From: Paenibacillus cookii
GTDB lineage: Bacteria; Bacillota; Bacilli; Paenibacillales; Paenibacillaceae
Assembly: GCF_018333375.1 (NCBI RefSeq)
Contig: NZ_BORW01000004.1
Span: 62,001-126,000, forward strand
DNA: 64,000 nucleotides
Direction of reading: 5' to 3'
Below, in pieces: positions 8,052-15,350 of the stretch. How positions within the stretch are numbered: the stretch's first letter is position 1; each line of letters opens with the position of its first letter. Made by a program: the position numbers and the translations under genes. The notes below the pieces were generated by a model. It saw only the letters and a program-made list of their open reading frames with translations, was not told the origin of the DNA and ran no database searches.

Positions 8052-8588
8052 ATGAAGAAGTCCATCTTGTTCTTGGTGTTGCTGCTGGTGCTGCTGCCTT
8101 ACCAAAGCGCATTTGCGGCAAGCGTATCCACCGCGACCGTGGAGAAACTGTATTTCGAAAATTATAAAAGCAAGGTCAAAGAGGTGAGGGAAGCACAAAA
8201 GGCCCTTTACGGTTCGCTTTGCTCGGAAGTGCCCGCTTTGACCGCCAAGGCTAAAGCTTCGGCAGCGCAGTATAACAGCCTTGTCAAAAGCAAGGCAGGC
8301 AAGGAGGCGGTGTCCCAAGCGAAAGCGGTGCGGGATCAAGATAAAAAAGCGCTGCTGGACGCCAAAAAGGCCTGCACGAAAAAAGTGAACGATGCCAAAA
8401 AGCGCAGCAACCTCCAATTGAGGGAAGTGGACAAGTACAAGCGGAATTTATCCGCAATGATCAAAGCGCACTTGTCAGGAAAGGATCAGATGCGGGAGGA
8501 CGAATTCAGCAAAAAGGTTCAGGAAGGTTTGACCTACATAAACGACAAGCTCGACAACATCATCAGGGAGCTGAAAAACGCCCGTTAA
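8052..8588 (+). CDS. Secreted Lys/Ala-rich coiled-coil protein of unknown function
   Basis: A 178-residue protein with a clear signal peptide (MKKSILFLVLLLVLLPYQSAFA, cleavage likely after AFA). The mature part is rich in Lys, Ala and Glu with long heptad-like helices (about residues 30-175) and two Cys residues (CSEVPAL and KACTKK) that could form a disulfide. The ATG at 8052 follows GGGAGG. It is a single gene between a divergent hydrolase remnant and a bidirectional terminator. No domain recognised. Confidence 0.75.
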   Translation: MKKSILFLVLLLVLLPYQSAFAASVSTATVEKLYFENYKSKVKEVREAQKALYGSLCSEVPALTAKAKASAAQYNSLVKSKAGKEAVSQAKAVRDQDKKALLDAKKACTKKVNDAKKRSNLQLREVDKYKRNLSAMIKAHLSGKDQMREDEFSKKVQEGLTYINDKLDNIIRELKNAR

Positions 8589-8613
8589 CGGGCCGCCCGC
8601 TTCCCGGAAGCAT

Positions 8614-8656
8614 CGAAAAAATCCTCTTTCGTCCGCATGGGCGAAGAGGATTTTTT
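8614..8656. terminator. Bidirectional terminator
   Basis: Stem AAAAAATCCTCTTTCG / GCGAAGAGGATTTTTT with loop TCCGCATGG, between convergent genes ending at 8588 and 8669. Confidence 0.85.
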
Positions 8657-8668
8657 ATCGTATCCGCA

Positions 8669-9262
8669 TTATTTTGTGGTCAAATTGATATGGTCGAGGT
8701 CCGTGCTGCTGTTGAAGATGAATTCCAGCTTGTAATTTCCGCGGTTATAGGTCAGTTTGGTTTGCGTCGTTTTGCCGTTTTTGAACGTGGACGTGGAACT
8801 TGGAGCGTACCAGTGCTTTTTAAGCATGCTCATGGTGATGCCGCCGATATTGGTTTGGCGTTCCACGTTCGTGCCGAAATAACGTATTTCGCGGATTTTA
8901 TTTTGTTTATAGGAAAAGGCGTAACCGGGGCTGCCCATATCGGCTCCGTACAAATCGAAAGCCCCTGCGTTTTTTCCGGGAAGCGTAGGTTCGCCGATCT
9001 TTTGGATCACGTCTTGCCGGGTGCTTTTTCCGACGGTAAGACCGCTCACGTATCCGGGAAATTGCCCTTTCAAGGCAGGCTTGTAAAAGCTGTTTAGGGT
9101 TTTAAGCGCCTGCTCGGCGGCATACCCGTCGGCACTCGCGGTTGGGGCGGCTTTTGCTTGCTGGACCGTATAAACGCCATCTCCGCTTCCGAAAGCTCCC
9201 AAGCATACAGCTCCCGCAACGGTAAAGGCCAATATGGATTTTTTTATCGTCTGATGGATCAT
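8669..9262 (-). CDS. YjgB family protein (DUF4309), secreted
   Basis: A 197-residue exported protein with a long N-terminal signal segment (MIHQTIKKSILAFTVAGAVC onward, Ala-rich cleavage region near AKAAPTA). The mature part shows the DUF4309/YjgB pattern: LTVGKSTRQDVIQKIGEP, then YAFSYKQNKIREIRYFG and ITMSMLKKHWYAP. The ATG at 9262 is preceded by GAAAGGAGAGG. Function of the family is not established; the early motif resembles the GxTxxDVxxxxGxP module found in small envelope proteins. Confidence 0.85.
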   Translation of the reverse strand: MIHQTIKKSILAFTVAGAVCLGAFGSGDGVYTVQQAKAAPTASADGYAAEQALKTLNSFYKPALKGQFPGYVSGLTVGKSTRQDVIQKIGEPTLPGKNAGAFDLYGADMGSPGYAFSYKQNKIREIRYFGTNVERQTNIGGITMSMLKKHWYAPSSTSTFKNGKTTQTKLTYNRGNYKLEFIFNSSTDLDHINLTTK

Positions 9263-9584
9263 TGTTGTTCCTCTCCTTTCGAGTTCTACTAAATCATAAG
9301 AGGGCCGGTGAAATTTTTGGTTACGAAGTCATGAAAATGAAATTTCAGTTTTGACACCCTAAAAAAGGGGCTGGGCGTTTCCCGTGGCGCATTTGCGAAT
9401 CGGGGCAAGCAATGCGTTTTTGGAAAATTCCTGCAAAGGTATCCCGTTCCGCGTCAATCTCCCCTTCCCGGCGAGTTGCCGTCAAGCTATATGAAAAACC
9501 TAATAAAATATTATTTTTTGTATATTTTCCATATAGAAGCGTTCGTGATAGCATCGAGATAGGCAAGGAAGGGAGGGAACGGGA
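9263..9584. other. Divergent intergenic region, 322 bases
   Basis: Holds the promoters of the YjgB-like gene (minus) and the ankyrin lipoprotein (plus). AT-rich stretches occur around 9494-9535, including TATATGAAAAACC and TTGTATATTTTCC. No operator, RNA element or further gene is supported. Confidence 0.5.
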
Positions 9585-10301
9585 TTGTACCGATTTTTGG
9601 TTTCGTTTCTTGTCGTTGCCATGCTTTCCGGATGCGCTTCGATTTCCGCTCCCACGCAGCCCGTTCCGGTAGAAACCGAATTTAAGGATAAGAAGGTGGA
9701 TGCGATGGATCTGGATCAGCAGCTCATTTCGTCGGCGCAGAAAGGCGACACGGCAAACGTACTGAAGCTGCTTCGAGAAGGGGCGGATGTCAACGCTACC
9801 GACGAACGCGGCAGAACGGCCGTCATGGCGGCGACTTACAACAACAAAGCGGATACGGTCAAAGCGTTGATCGAACATGGCGCCGACATCAACATACGCG
9901 ACCATAACCTGAACAACGTGTTTTTGTATGCCGGAGCGGAAGGATTCCTGGACATCCTAAGGCTCGCCATCGATGCCAAAGCGAATACGAAGCTGACGAA
10001 CCGTTTCGGAGGGACGGCATTAATACCCGCATCGGAACGGGGACATGTCGAAGTGGTCGAGGAACTGCTCGCGCGTACGGATGTCGACGTCAACCATATC
10101 AACAATTTGCATTGGACGGCTTTGCTCGAAGCGGTTATCTTGGGCAACGGCGGGGAACACCATCAACGAATCGTTCAACTGCTGGTGGATCATGGAGCCG
10201 ATGTCCATATAGCCGACCGCGAAGGCGTCACCCCGCTGCAGCATGCGCAAAGACGGGGATACCGGGACATTGAACGGATTTTGAAAGAGGCCGGAGCCTG
10301 A
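9585..10301 (+). CDS. Ankyrin-repeat lipoprotein
   Basis: A 238-residue protein exported as a lipoprotein: the lipobox LSGC gives the lipidated Cys at about residue 17. The rest is built of about five ankyrin repeats, e.g. DTANVLKLLREGADVNATD, KADTVKALIEHGADINIRD and IVQLLVDHGADVHIADREG, a scaffold for protein contacts outside the membrane. Start is a TTG at 9585 behind GGGAGGG. Monocistronic, followed by a terminator. Partner unknown. Confidence 0.9.
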   Translation: MYRFLVSFLVVAMLSGCASISAPTQPVPVETEFKDKKVDAMDLDQQLISSAQKGDTANVLKLLREGADVNATDERGRTAVMAATYNNKADTVKALIEHGADINIRDHNLNNVFLYAGAEGFLDILRLAIDAKANTKLTNRFGGTALIPASERGHVEVVEELLARTDVDVNHINNLHWTALLEAVILGNGGEHHQRIVQLLVDHGADVHIADREGVTPLQHAQRRGYRDIERILKEAGA

Positions 10302-10349
10302 AAGAGCCTGAAAACATGGGTTCGATCGACGTGATGCCCGCATACGAAC

Positions 10350-10380
10350 AAAGCGAACGGACAATCCGTTCGCTTTTTTG
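10350..10380 (+). terminator. Terminator after ankyrin lipoprotein gene
   Basis: AAGCGAACGGA / TCCGTTCGCTT stem with a CAA loop, followed by T residues. Confidence 0.85.
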
Positions 10381-10438
10381 CTTGAAGCGTCCGGGTCTAA
10401 CTTTGACGGGGACACACATTATCGACTCCGGCAAAGAA

Positions 10439-11653
10439 CTAGCGATTGTTGCTTAACAAAGGGGCATCCTCGGAACGGACCGTTCGGATTTTCCGGTTGC
10501 CGATTTTCAGCTGGATCAAAATCATGATGACCACAACGATCATCAAACCGAAAAGCGCCGGAGGGAAACCGCCCGTGATGTCGTGGATAAAACCGACGCT
10601 CAGCGGTCCGAGGGAAGCGAAGATGTAACCTCCGGACTGGGTCATGGCGGACAGCGCATTGGCTTCATCCATGCTGGCAGACTCATCGATCGGCAGCATC
10701 AGCGCCATCGGGAACAATCCTCCGGCGCCGATCCCCAGGAAGATGCACGTCAGCCAAGGCGTCACGTGAAGCTGGGTGAGCAGCAGCCCCGCAAGCTCCA
10801 TCGCGGCGCATCCGACAAGCCATACGACGCGATGCTGAAACCGGCTGACGAGAATGGGGAGCAAAAAGCTGACCGGAATTTGGATAAGCGTAAACAACGT
10901 TAATATCATGCCGGCCGTATGTTTGTCATACCCTTGTTCCTGCACGATCGGAGGGAGCCAAGCGGTCAGCGAATAAAACATGAACGCCATCATCCCGAAA
11001 AAGCTGGTCAACAGCCAGGCACGCTTATTTTTTAACGGCAGCTTGAAGCCGCCGGCCGGATTCGTTGGCACGGAACTGATCGCTGCCGCCTCGGCCCGGG
11101 CCGGGGTTTTCTTGACGGGTCTCCACCATAACAGCAGCGCGATGACGGCCAGCAACGACCAGGAGGCGGCGGAAGCCTGCCAGGAATGGCCCAGCGCATT
11201 TTGGAGCGATACGGACAAACCCGATCCCAGGGCCGCCCCGACGACCATTGCCATGGAATAAACGCCGACGATCGCCGAAGGGTTGGAAAAGTTCTTTTTG
11301 ATAAAACCCGATAAAAGCGGCCCGATCACGGCAATGCCCGCGCCGGCGAGAAAAGCGGTGAGAAGCATCAGCCACGCGCTGTATGCGTAATACCTCGCCG
11401 CCGTTGCCAGGCCGATCAGCAGCAGACAGTACGCAATGGTCCGCTCGATGCTCAAGCGATTGCTCAGCTTCACCGCGGCGGGGGCGAAAAATCCCATGCA
11501 GAGCACCGGCAACGACGTCAGCAGGCTGGCTTCGGCGCCGCTCATGCCGAGCGAGTCCTGGATCGTTCGCAGCAAGGGAGACACCGAGGTGATGACGGGG
11601 CGCAAATTGAGGGAAGCCAGAAAAAGCGCGGCGATCAAATAAACAAAACGCAT
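10439..11653 (-). CDS. MFS transporter, CynX/NimT family
   Basis: Integral membrane protein of 404 residues with about 12 hydrophobic helices. The opening, FLASLNLRPVITSVSPLL, followed by IQDSLGMSGAEASLLTSLPV, is typical of the CynX/NimT (YycB) cluster, a group linked to cyanate or 2-nitroimidazole export. A basic central loop (about residues 180-210) separates two six-helix halves. It is divergent from an AraC regulator; an intervening palindrome at 11750-11770 is a likely control site. The transported compound cannot be inferred. Confidence 0.9.
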   Translation of the reverse strand: MRFVYLIAALFLASLNLRPVITSVSPLLRTIQDSLGMSGAEASLLTSLPVLCMGFFAPAAVKLSNRLSIERTIAYCLLLIGLATAARYYAYSAWLMLLTAFLAGAGIAVIGPLLSGFIKKNFSNPSAIVGVYSMAMVVGAALGSGLSVSLQNALGHSWQASAASWSLLAVIALLLWWRPVKKTPARAEAAAISSVPTNPAGGFKLPLKNKRAWLLTSFFGMMAFMFYSLTAWLPPIVQEQGYDKHTAGMILTLFTLIQIPVSFLLPILVSRFQHRVVWLVGCAAMELAGLLLTQLHVTPWLTCIFLGIGAGGLFPMALMLPIDESASMDEANALSAMTQSGGYIFASLGPLSVGFIHDITGGFPPALFGLMIVVVIMILIQLKIGNRKIRTVRSEDAPLLSNNR

Positions 11654-11749
11654 GATGTTTCATCTCCATCCGATATGTTCTAAGTCAATAAAGTCTAATC
11701 CAGTGTATAGGGAGCGCTTTGATTGATCAATATTATTGTTTCTATTGAA

Positions 11750-11770
11750 ATCATTCGAATTTCGAATGAT
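11750..11770. promoter_or_regulatory. 21-base perfect palindrome between MFS transporter and AraC gene
   Basis: ATCATTCGAA-T-TTCGAATGAT in the divergent promoter region. Symmetry and position fit a dimeric repressor operator rather than an AraC-type direct repeat. Confidence 0.5.
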
Positions 11771-11859
11771 GACTGCCGGGCGAAAAAGGATCAAGCTTCC
11801 GCATACTTCGGTGAGGTTCGCATAGATGATGAATAACAAACGATGAAGGGAGATCGGAG

Positions 11860-12696
11860 ATGGAGCTTGTTCAGCGGCAATTCATGAATCATCAGCTTTC
11901 CCGGCTGCGGGTCCAATTGCTTCTCGCCAAAAGGTCCGTATGCCATGCCGGTTGGCGGAGGCATCGGTTTATCCCTGCATACCACAAGCTTTATTATATT
12001 TGCGACGGGGAAGGGTGGCTTCAGGTCGGAGGAACGGAGCTGCGGCCCAAACCCGGGGAACTAATATTCATTCCCGGCGGATTGGAGCAGTCCTATTCGG
12101 TGACGAACGGTCCGCCTTACACGAAATATTGGTGCCATTTTCGGGCCAACGTTCATTTTGAGCAATTGTTTCATCTATACGGCCTTCCTTATGCGATCGA
12201 TGCCGGCCATTCTTCCGAATTGTACGGCCGTTTTCGGGAGCTGGTCGAGCAGCGGGTCAGCGGGAATCCGGCAGCACCTCTCCGAATCCAGTCCGCGCTG
12301 CTGTCCATTATCGCTTATTTCCTGGAACGGGCGGTCCGAACCCCCGGTGCGGACGCAGCCTGCGCTTCGCCGGAGCTGCTTGCGACGCTCGATTTTATCG
12401 ATGCCCATTTATCCGCTGAGCTTACCATTGAAGAACTGTCCCGGCATGCGCATTTTCACCCGAACTATTTCATCCGGATGTTCAAGAGGCATTTGGGCAT
12501 GACGCCGATGCGTTATATCCGGGAGCGCAGGCTGGAGCATGCGCAGGAACTGCTGGGAGCGACGGAGCTGCCCGTAAGCGAGGTGGCTTACCAAAGCGGT
12601 TTCAGGGACGTATCCCATTTTTCCGCCGCATTTAAAAAGAAGTCGGGGGTATCCCCGTCCGAATATCGAAACGCATGCCTTCCGGATCCTGGATGA
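11860..12696 (+). CDS. AraC family transcriptional regulator
   Basis: A 278-residue regulator. The N-terminal cupin (about residues 20-100, HKLYYICDGEGWLQVGGTEL and PGELIFIPGGLEQSY) should bind a small effector. Two C-terminal helix-turn-helix units follow (LTIEELSRHAHFHPNYFIRM and PVSEVAYQSGFRDVSHFSAA, ending FKKKSGVSPSEYR). ATG at 11860 behind GAAGGGAGATCGG. It is divergent from the CynX-type exporter and 147 bases upstream of a secreted beta-helix protein, so either could be its target. Confidence 0.93.
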   Translation: MELVQRQFMNHQLSRLRVQLLLAKRSVCHAGWRRHRFIPAYHKLYYICDGEGWLQVGGTELRPKPGELIFIPGGLEQSYSVTNGPPYTKYWCHFRANVHFEQLFHLYGLPYAIDAGHSSELYGRFRELVEQRVSGNPAAPLRIQSALLSIIAYFLERAVRTPGADAACASPELLATLDFIDAHLSAELTIEELSRHAHFHPNYFIRMFKRHLGMTPMRYIRERRLEHAQELLGATELPVSEVAYQSGFRDVSHFSAAFKKKSGVSPSEYRNACLPDPG

Positions 12697-12843
12697 CGAC
12701 GCTGCTTTCGACATCGTCCGGACCAAGTCGTTTGTTTTGCAACATTTCCGGTTAGAATGACCGCTATCGCCCGCCGGGAATGCGCTGTATGATGATGGGG
12801 CCCGCTTGGTTCAAGCGGAGATCCCATTTGCGAGGTGATTGGG

Positions 12844-15177
12844 TTGAGAGCGATGACCGGATTGAAGCTGCTTGCGGCATTGGGCCTGATGTTCTGGGGC
12901 AGCGCTTCCTATTCCCCCATGCAGGCCGATGCGGCGCCAGCGAAACAGGATGCCCAAACGCTGCTGTTCGTATCCAAAAACGGAAACGATGCCAACGACG
13001 GCACGAAAAACAAACCGTTTGCAACCTTGGAAAAAGCAAGGGACGCCGTTCGGGAGCGGATCCGGGGCGGCAAACTTCCCCCGGGCGGCGTCAAAATCCT
13101 CATTCGCGGCGGGGAATACCGGCTCACCCATACGTTTGAGCTGGATGAACGGGATTCGGGAACACCGGAGGCCCCCATAACCTACCAGGCGTTTGAAGGG
13201 GAAAAGGTGACGTTCGTCGGCGGGGACACGCTGAGCCCTTCCTTGTTCCGTCCGGTGTCCGATCCGGAAATATTGGCGAAAATCCCGCAAGAGGGGCGGG
13301 GCAGCGTCGTCCAAATCGACCTGAAAGCGATCGGCCTGACGGACTACGGCAAGCTTGGCAATCACCTCGCCGTCGCGCCGGAGCTGTTCGCGAGCGGCAA
13401 TGTCATGTCGTTGGCGCGTTGGCCCAATAGCGGTTTTACGACGGTGGATCAGGTGGTCGCCAAAGCGGATGACGCGGCCGGAAAAGGGTACACGTTTACG
13501 TATAAAGACGGCATGCCCCATGCTTGGACGGATGTCCGGGACGCCTGGATGCTGGGCTATTGGGGAAACGATTGGGCAACCAACGATTTGGAGATCCAAA
13601 CGATCGACCAGCGGCAAAAGCGCATCGAAACCTACAAAGGCACCAGCTATGCCATGAAAGCCGGGCAGCGGTTTTATTTTTACAACGTGCTCGAGGAGCT
13701 CGACATGCCGGGCGAATGGGTATTGAACAGGGAAACCGGCATGCTGTATGTATTCCCGCCGGCGCCGCTTCATCAAATCAAACTTCAATTGTCGCTGCTG
13801 GAGCAGGATATGATCCGGACGGATCGCACGTCCAACGTGATTTTCAGCGGCTTTACCCTGGAAATCAGCCGGGGGAACGGAATCACCATCCAAGGCGGGG
13901 AACATAATCTGATCCGCAACATGACGATCCGCAACATGGGCGGATACGCGGTTAAAATCGACGGCGGCCGCGGCAACGGCGTGTACGGCTGCAGCATTTA
14001 CGGCACGGGGAACGGCGGCATCTCCTTAAACGGCGGCGATTCCGGCACGTTGACGCCGGCGGGGAACTATGCCGACAACAACGACATATCCGATTATTCG
14101 CGGATCAAATTGACCTACGCTCCCGCGGTCGAAATCAACGGCGTAGGCAACCGGGCGACGCATAACAATATTCACGACGCACCGCATTTTGCCATTCAGT
14201 TCCGGGGCAACGACCATCTTATCGCTTATAACGATATCTACGACGTGGTCAAAGAGACCGCGGACGCCTCCGCGATCTATTCGGGCCGGAGCTTCGTCTG
14301 GCGGGGCAATGCCATCAACTACAACTACATCCATGACATCGCGGCCAGCAACCTGCGCGTCTCTACGGCAGGCATTTATCTGGACGATTACATGAGCGGC
14401 GTGGAGATGCGCGGCAACGTCTTTTACAACATCGGCAAACAAGCGTTCAAGCTGGCGAACGGACGCGAAAACGTCGTCGAAAACAACCTCGTCATCGATT
14501 CCGGCACCGCGGTCGCGTTTATGGCGCGCAACTATAAGCCCGGCGAAAAAAATTACAACTCGCTGATGGGCAAATTCGACCAGGTTCCTTACCGGGGCGT
14601 CATTTGGAGCGAGCGTTATCCGACGCTGCCGAACCTATTGAATGACGAGCCGCTGCTCCCCAAACGGAATATCGTGCGAAACAACATTTTCGTGAATAGC
14701 GGCCCGATCACGGGCGATCCTTTGAACATGCAGCTAGGGACGGTCGAAAACAACGTTTCCGTCGGCAAACTGAGCGACATCGGAACCGTGGATTTGATAC
14801 GCAAAACCCTGGAGCTGAATGAAGCTGCGGAAGCCTTTGCCGGCGTGACGGCGTTTCAGCCTATTCCGCTTCGGGAAACGGGAGTGCAGATATCCGGTCT
14901 GCCCCACGTCCCGGCCAGGTTGTCCGCCCGCATCGTCGAGCATCCAAAAAACGGGGATGCGGCGTCGTCGATCGGCATGGATTTAAACGGAAACCGGCTG
15001 GTGGCGATCCATGACATTCAAGGCCCATTGAAGGAAGGGAGCGATTACATCGTCCGGGATGCCTCGGTCATCCTGCAAAAGGCGTATCTTTCGACGCTTC
15101 CCGAAGGTCCGCAGGCGCTGGTTTTTTCCTTTAGCGGAGGAAGCGACGCGTTTGTGACGGTGCTTGTCAAACCTTGA
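12844..15177 (+). CDS. Secreted right-handed parallel beta-helix protein, probable glycan-active enzyme
   Basis: A 777-residue exported protein. Start is a TTG at 12844 after GAGGTG; the signal peptide ends near SYSPMQADAA. Residues about 40-100 contain LFVSKNGNDANDGTKNKPFA and TLEKARDAVRERIRGGKLPP, the entry motif of Paenibacillus beta-helix enzymes related to GH141/GH120 and polysaccharide lyases. Central repeats with HNLIRNMTIRNMGGYAVKI, GNGGISLNGGD and HNNIHDAPHFAIQFRGN are coils of the helix. Family membership beyond the fold is uncertain; a plant-cell-wall or host-glycan substrate is inferred. Confidence 0.82.
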   Translation: MRAMTGLKLLAALGLMFWGSASYSPMQADAAPAKQDAQTLLFVSKNGNDANDGTKNKPFATLEKARDAVRERIRGGKLPPGGVKILIRGGEYRLTHTFELDERDSGTPEAPITYQAFEGEKVTFVGGDTLSPSLFRPVSDPEILAKIPQEGRGSVVQIDLKAIGLTDYGKLGNHLAVAPELFASGNVMSLARWPNSGFTTVDQVVAKADDAAGKGYTFTYKDGMPHAWTDVRDAWMLGYWGNDWATNDLEIQTIDQRQKRIETYKGTSYAMKAGQRFYFYNVLEELDMPGEWVLNRETGMLYVFPPAPLHQIKLQLSLLEQDMIRTDRTSNVIFSGFTLEISRGNGITIQGGEHNLIRNMTIRNMGGYAVKIDGGRGNGVYGCSIYGTGNGGISLNGGDSGTLTPAGNYADNNDISDYSRIKLTYAPAVEINGVGNRATHNNIHDAPHFAIQFRGNDHLIAYNDIYDVVKETADASAIYSGRSFVWRGNAINYNYIHDIAASNLRVSTAGIYLDDYMSGVEMRGNVFYNIGKQAFKLANGRENVVENNLVIDSGTAVAFMARNYKPGEKNYNSLMGKFDQVPYRGVIWSERYPTLPNLLNDEPLLPKRNIVRNNIFVNSGPITGDPLNMQLGTVENNVSVGKLSDIGTVDLIRKTLELNEAAEAFAGVTAFQPIPLRETGVQISGLPHVPARLSARIVEHPKNGDAASSIGMDLNGNRLVAIHDIQGPLKEGSDYIVRDASVILQKAYLSTLPEGPQALVFSFSGGSDAFVTVLVKP

Positions 15178-15208
15178 GCCCTGCGGCGGCCTAGTTTGGT
15201 TGCTTTTC

Positions 15209-15246
15209 TGGCCCTCTGGACAGGGGGCCTTCATGACTTTTTGGTT
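15209..15246 (+). terminator. Probable terminator after beta-helix gene
   Basis: GGCCCTCTG-GA-CAGGGGGCC hairpin (one G-T pair) followed by TTCATGACTTTTTGG; T-tract is loose. Confidence 0.5.
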
Positions 15247-15296
15247 CCCGCCGAACCTGTAAACGCATGGCCGCGGAACTTTTTTGATTGATGTAC

Positions 15297-15319
15297 ATGA
15301 TCGTTTTGCATATGATCAT
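15297..15319 (+). promoter_or_regulatory. LysR-type (T-N11-A) operator upstream of the LysR-kinase gene
   Basis: ATGATC-N11-GATCAT inverted repeat 32 bases before the LysR start, matching the T-N11-A architecture of LysR binding sites. Suggests autoregulation by the LysR half of the downstream frame. Confidence 0.5.
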
Positions 15320-15350
15320 AAGTATTACGAATGAAAGTGAGTGGACCCGA

